Shown here: piece after piece, positions 60,290 to 64,000 of the stretch
Position numbering within the stretch: the first letter of the stretch is position 1
Layout: each line of letters opens with the position of its first letter
Source: Pseudolabrys sp.
GTDB taxonomy: Bacteria; Pseudomonadota; Alphaproteobacteria; Rhizobiales; Xanthobacteraceae
Length of the DNA stretch: 64,000 nucleotides
NCBI GenBank assembly: GCA_022843325.1
Contig: JALHNV010000001.1
Location: 62,001 to 126,000, forward strand
Reading direction: 5' to 3'
The notes under the pieces: model-generated
What the model saw: only the letters and a program-made list of their open reading frames with translations
Database searches by the model: none
What the model was told of the DNA's origin: nothing
Position numbers and translations under genes: made by a program

Positions 60290-60850
60290 CTAGCGCATGA
60301 CGTCCCGCTGCAGCGCGACGATCATGTCCATCAGCCGGCGCCAGGCGTCCTCGATGGCGGCGCGGGCCCGCTCGACGTCTTCAGCGCTCGGCAGCTTGAT
60401 CTTCGGGTCGCTCTTGGCGGCCGGCGGGGCGAGTTCGGCGGGCGGGCGGGGCGCCGGCGGTTCACGCAGCGCCGCAAGGTCGCTCCTCAGTTTTGCGGTC
60501 TGATCCTGCAGGCGGGCAATCTCCTGCTCCAGAGCGGCGCGTTCCTCCGGCACAGGCTGGCAGGTCCAGCCGGCGCTGCGCGGACCGCAGAACGCAACCT
60601 GGCCGGACTGGCTGTCGAGACGCAGCAAACCGCCATCGACCTTCTGGAAGCTGAAGCGGCCTCCCGCGGCGGGCGGCTCCGGCGGCAGGGCGGTGACCGG
60701 GGGTAATTCCGCAGGTAATTCTGCCGGCTTGGCCGGGGTTTGCTCGGCCTCAGACGGCGCAATCGCTGCCGGCGGCGCCGCATCCGGCGCCTGTGCCAGC
60801 GTGGGGGCCGCCGACAGCGCCCAGACAATGGCGACAATGGAGATGCGCAT
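60290..60850 (-). CDS. hypothetical secreted proline/alanine-rich protein
   Basis: Signal peptide (MRISIVAIVWALSAAPTLAQ) then Pro/Ala-rich and coiled-coil-like segment. Confidence 0.6.
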   Translation of the reverse strand: MRISIVAIVWALSAAPTLAQAPDAAPPAAIAPSEAEQTPAKPAELPAELPPVTALPPEPPAAGGRFSFQKVDGGLLRLDSQSGQVAFCGPRSAGWTCQPVPEERAALEQEIARLQDQTAKLRSDLAALREPPAPRPPAELAPPAAKSDPKIKLPSAEDVERARAAIEDAWRRLMDMIVALQRDVMR

Positions 60851-61115
60851 GGCCAATTTCCCGTGAGAGGCCTGACTCTATCACCCAGCCGGACGGCGGA
60901 AGAATGGCTGAGCGCAATTGCCCTGTTGACACCTTATGCCGCAGCGCACGCATGGCTCGTCTGACGCGTACGAAATATAGCGTTTTGTTTCTGATTACAG
61001 ATACTTAGCGGGTGAACCCCGTTCCTTGACTCAAGGGTACCTGAACAGTATGGTCCGCGCGCCTTTGAGGGCGGCGGAATTCTCAGAAGTCTTGGTCTAT
61101 CCGCGGGTCGAAAGC

Positions 61116-61475
61116 ATGGCTGACGGCACGCACGGCGACAAAGATCATCGAGGGCAATCGCCGGACGACGAGGCCGCTCTCTCCGCGAGGCTAAAGCGAC
61201 TCGGCGAACGGCTCACTGTCACGGGCCGGCCGTCCGAAGACGTGTCAGGCCCTCGTCAGACCACCGATCCGTCGCAGATGGCGCGCGGTTTCAGGCTGTC
61301 GACCGAGCTGGTAGCGGGTGTGCTGGTGGGCGCGATGATCGGCTGGCTGATTGACCGCTGGCTGGGCATTTCCCCTTGGGGAATGATGGTGTTTCTGTTA
61401 CTCGGCTTCGCCGCCGGCATTCTTAACGTGATGCGGGCGGCGGGAATTGTGCGCGAAAAGAAATTGAACGATTAG
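61116..61475 (+). CDS. atpI: ATP synthase protein I
   Basis: Upstream of atpB; FRLSTELVAGVLVGAMIGWLIDRWLGISPWGMMVFLLLGFAAGILNVMR. Confidence 0.88.
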   Translation: MADGTHGDKDHRGQSPDDEAALSARLKRLGERLTVTGRPSEDVSGPRQTTDPSQMARGFRLSTELVAGVLVGAMIGWLIDRWLGISPWGMMVFLLLGFAAGILNVMRAAGIVREKKLND

Positions 61476-61478
61476 ATC

Positions 61479-62228
61479 ATGGCCGACCCGATTAAACAGT
61501 TCCAGATTGTCGATCTGTTCCCGATCGCCAAAATCGGCAATACCGACATCGCCTTCACCAATTCGGCAGCCTTCATGGTGCTCGCCGTTGGCGGCATCAC
61601 CACTTTCCTGCTGGCGACGACGCGGCGCCGCGAAGTGGTGCCCGGCCGCATGCAGTCGATCGCGGAACTGTCCTACGAGTTCGTCGCCAATACGCTGCAG
61701 ACCACAGCCGGCAAGGAAGGGATGAAGTTCTTCCCCTTCGTGTTCTCGCTGTTCATGTTCATCCTGATCGCCAATCTGATTGGCCTCATTCCCTACGCCT
61801 TCACCATCACTTCGCACATCGTCGTCACGCTGGCGCTGTCGATGAGCGTGTTCCTCACCGTGCTGATCTACGGTTTCTGGAAGAACGGGCTGCATTTCTT
61901 CAACCTGTTCGTGCCGAAAGGCGTGCCGCTCTACATCCTGCCGCTGATCGTGTTCATCGAGGTGCTGTCGTTCATTTCGCGCCCGGTGTCGCACAGCGTG
62001 CGTCTGTTCGCGAACCTGCTCGCCGGCCACATCACGCTCAAGGTCTTCGCGGGTTTCATCACCCTGCTGGGCAGCCTCGGCATCGCCGGCATTATCGGCG
62101 CGACGCTGCCGCTGGCGCTGGTGGTGGCCTTCTTCGCGCTCGAGCTTCTGGTCGCCTTTCTGCAAGCCTACGTCTTCGCCATCCTCACCTGCATCTACAT
62201 CAACGATGCCATTCACCCGGGCCACTAA
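61479..62228 (+). CDS. atpB: F0 ATP synthase subunit a
   Basis: [31 protein letters not shown]...[27 protein letters not shown]. Confidence 0.96.
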   Translation: MADPIKQFQIVDLFPIAKIGNTDIAFTNSAAFMVLAVGGITTFLLATTRRREVVPGRMQSIAELSYEFVANTLQTTAGKEGMKFFPFVFSLFMFILIANLIGLIPYAFTITSHIVVTLALSMSVFLTVLIYGFWKNGLHFFNLFVPKGVPLYILPLIVFIEVLSFISRPVSHSVRLFANLLAGHITLKVFAGFITLLGSLGIAGIIGATLPLALVVAFFALELLVAFLQAYVFAILTCIYINDAIHPGH

Positions 62229-62259
62229 GGCCTGACACGTTCTAGAAAAGGAGTTCGAC

Positions 62260-62487
62260 ATGGATCCAGTGGCAGCAAAGTACATCGGTGCCGGCATCGC
62301 CTGCATCGGCATGGGTCTGGCCGGCCTCGGCGTCGGTACGATTTTCAGCCAGTATCTGGCCGCCGCGCTGCGTAACCCGTCGGCCGCGCCGGGACAGTTC
62401 GGCAACCTGATCATCGGCTTCGCCGTGACCGAAGCGCTCGGCATCTTCTCGCTGCTGATCGCGCTGCTGCTTCTGTTCGCCGTCTAG
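62260..62487 (+). CDS. atpE: F0 ATP synthase subunit c
   Basis: [71 protein letters not shown]. Confidence 0.97.
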   Translation: MDPVAAKYIGAGIACIGMGLAGLGVGTIFSQYLAAALRNPSAAPGQFGNLIIGFAVTEALGIFSLLIALLLLFAV

Positions 62488-62505
62488 TCCGGGCAAGGCG
62501 TTCCG

Positions 62506-63045
62506 ATGGCCACCACGACAACTGAACTGACTGCGCAATCCACGGGAGCGGCGGCACCTTTTCCGCCGTTCAACGCGGATACGTTTGCCTCGCAGTTGTT
62601 CTGGCTGGCCCTCTGCTTCATCTTCCTGCTGGTGATGATGTGGAAGGTGGCCCTGCCCCGCATCGGCGGGATCATCGACAACCGCTTGCAGCGGATTTCC
62701 GGTGATCTGGCCGAAGCGGCGGCCCTGAAGGGTCAATCGGACGACGCCATCGCCGCCTACGAGAAGGCGCTGGCCGACGCCCGGGCTCGCGCCCAGGCGA
62801 TCGCCAACGAAACCCGCGACAAGCAGGCGGCGGAAGCCGACCTGACCCGCAAGCGGCTCGAGGACGAGCTGAACGTCAAGCTGGCGGACGCCGAGAAGAC
62901 CATCGCCGCCACCAAGACTGCGGCAATGTCCAATGTCCGCGGCATTGCCGCGGACGCGACCAAGGCGATCGTCGAACGGCTGATCGGCAAGGTGCCGTCC
63001 GACAGCGCCGTCGATGCCGCCGTCGCCGATACGCTCAAGCGCTGA
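62506..63045 (+). CDS. atpG: F0 ATP synthase subunit b'
   Basis: Second b-type subunit: short TM plus coiled coil ([50 protein letters not shown]). Confidence 0.88.
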   Translation: MATTTTELTAQSTGAAAPFPPFNADTFASQLFWLALCFIFLLVMMWKVALPRIGGIIDNRLQRISGDLAEAAALKGQSDDAIAAYEKALADARARAQAIANETRDKQAAEADLTRKRLEDELNVKLADAEKTIAATKTAAMSNVRGIAADATKAIVERLIGKVPSDSAVDAAVADTLKR

Positions 63046-63055
63046 CGAGGGCCCG

Positions 63056-63541
63056 ATGCTGCAAAATCCCGACACCTGGGTCGCCGTCGCCTTTGTCCTC
63101 TTCATCGGCGGCCTCGGCTATCTCGGCGTCCACCGCGTGATCGGCAAGGCGCTCGACGACCGCGCGGCGCGGATCAAGGCCGAACTGGACGAAGCCCGCA
63201 AGCTCAAGGACGAAGCCGCCCAGTTGCTGGCCCAGTACCAGCGCAAGCGGCAGGAGGCCGAGGGCGAGGCGCAGGAAATCGTCGCCAGCGCCAAGGCCGA
63301 GGCCGACCGCATGGCGGTCGAGGCCAAGGCCAAGATCGAGGAATTCGTCGCCCGCCGCACCAAGATGGCCGAGGCCAAGATCGCCCAGGCCGAGGCGCAG
63401 GCCACCGCCGACGTCCGTGCCGCCGCTGCTGACGCTGCCGTCGCTGCCGCCGAGAAAATCCTCACCCAGGAGGCCAAAGGCGGCCTGGGCGGCGAACTGA
63501 TCGCCAAGGGCATCGACGACGTCCGCAAGAAGCTGAACTAG
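63056..63541 (+). CDS. atpF: F0 ATP synthase subunit b
   Basis: [65 protein letters not shown]. Confidence 0.93.
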   Translation: MLQNPDTWVAVAFVLFIGGLGYLGVHRVIGKALDDRAARIKAELDEARKLKDEAAQLLAQYQRKRQEAEGEAQEIVASAKAEADRMAVEAKAKIEEFVARRTKMAEAKIAQAEAQATADVRAAAADAAVAAAEKILTQEAKGGLGGELIAKGIDDVRKKLN

Positions 63542-63551
63542 CAGGCGGATT

Positions 63552-63593
63552 CAGCCGCCTCTCGGCGGCTGTGCGGCATTGCCGCAGATTTTT
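63552..63593 (+). terminator. tandem stem-loop terminator after the F0 operon
   Basis: cagccgcc-tctc-ggcggctg immediately followed by tgcggc-att-gccgca and gattttt. Confidence 0.8.
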
Positions 63594-63754
63594 CCCCGCA
63601 GTTAGCCCCGCATCGGAACTCCGGCTTTGCCTCCGCGGCGCCGGGCTCGTATTCTCACATGGTGATTCGTTTGTTTTGTACGCGTGATTGGTCCGCGTAA
63701 CCGTTTTGTCCCCATTTTTTGAACGCGCGCCGGAACGACCGGCCGAGGAAGCCC

Positions 63755-64000
63755 GTGGTCATCTTCGACTGCAATGGCGTGCTCGTTGACAGCGAGCCGC
63801 TGGCAACCGCGATCGTATCGCAGGAGTTCATGCGCGCCGGCTTCGCGCTGACGCCGGATATTGTCGCGCGCTATTTCACGGGCCGCCGCCACGCCGACAT
63901 GTTCGCCGAGGTCGAGATCGCCGCGGGCCGCAAGCTGCCGGCCGATTTTCCCGCTATCGTCGCCGCCGCCACCTTGCGCCGCTTCCGCGCCGAACTGCGC
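63755..64000 (+). CDS. HAD-superfamily hydrolase, N-terminal part (runs off window)
   Basis: GTG start; VVIFDCNGVLVDSEPLATAIVSQEFMRAGFALTPDIVARYFTGRRHADMFAE, open to window end. Confidence 0.88.
   Translation, partial: MVIFDCNGVLVDSEPLATAIVSQEFMRAGFALTPDIVARYFTGRRHADMFAEVEIAAGRKLPADFPAIVAAATLRRFRAELR

Overview
The window looks like an alphaproteobacterial chromosome segment, probably Hyphomicrobiales (inferred from gene content and order only). It has two parts. (1) About 1-24.4 kb is an accessory, decaying region ending at a tRNA-Phe(GAA) gene beside a P4-type integrase. It carries signalling/stress genes (Crp-like fragment, PAS hybrid kinase, receiver protein, gdhA, APC permease, UspA), two diverged copies of a Cre-like tyrosine-recombinase module, an excisionase-like HTH plus D5/P4-type primase-helicase, and a type I R-M locus whose hsdM and hsdR are frameshifted. 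(2) About 24.5-64 kb is compact, high-GC core chromosome: maf/UPF0262/hisD/murA, hemA, a CrbSR/ActP-like acetate-type sensing cluster, the F0 ATP synthase operon, tRNA-Thr and others. The most interesting signal is a 34-bp site (8627-8660) with the 13-8-13 architecture of loxP. Its arms match the loxP arm at 11/13 and 10/13 positions, and it ends 1 bp before the start codon of an intact Cre-like recombinase. That recombinase and a conserved ~0.35 kb non-coding tail are duplicated ~3.6 kb downstream, where the gene is dead and the tail ends in an 8-copy ~13-bp iteron-like array upstream of a primase. This suggests a remnant of a Cre/lox-type plasmid or phage-plasmid. All calls are from reading the sequence and the supplied ORFs; no database search was run.
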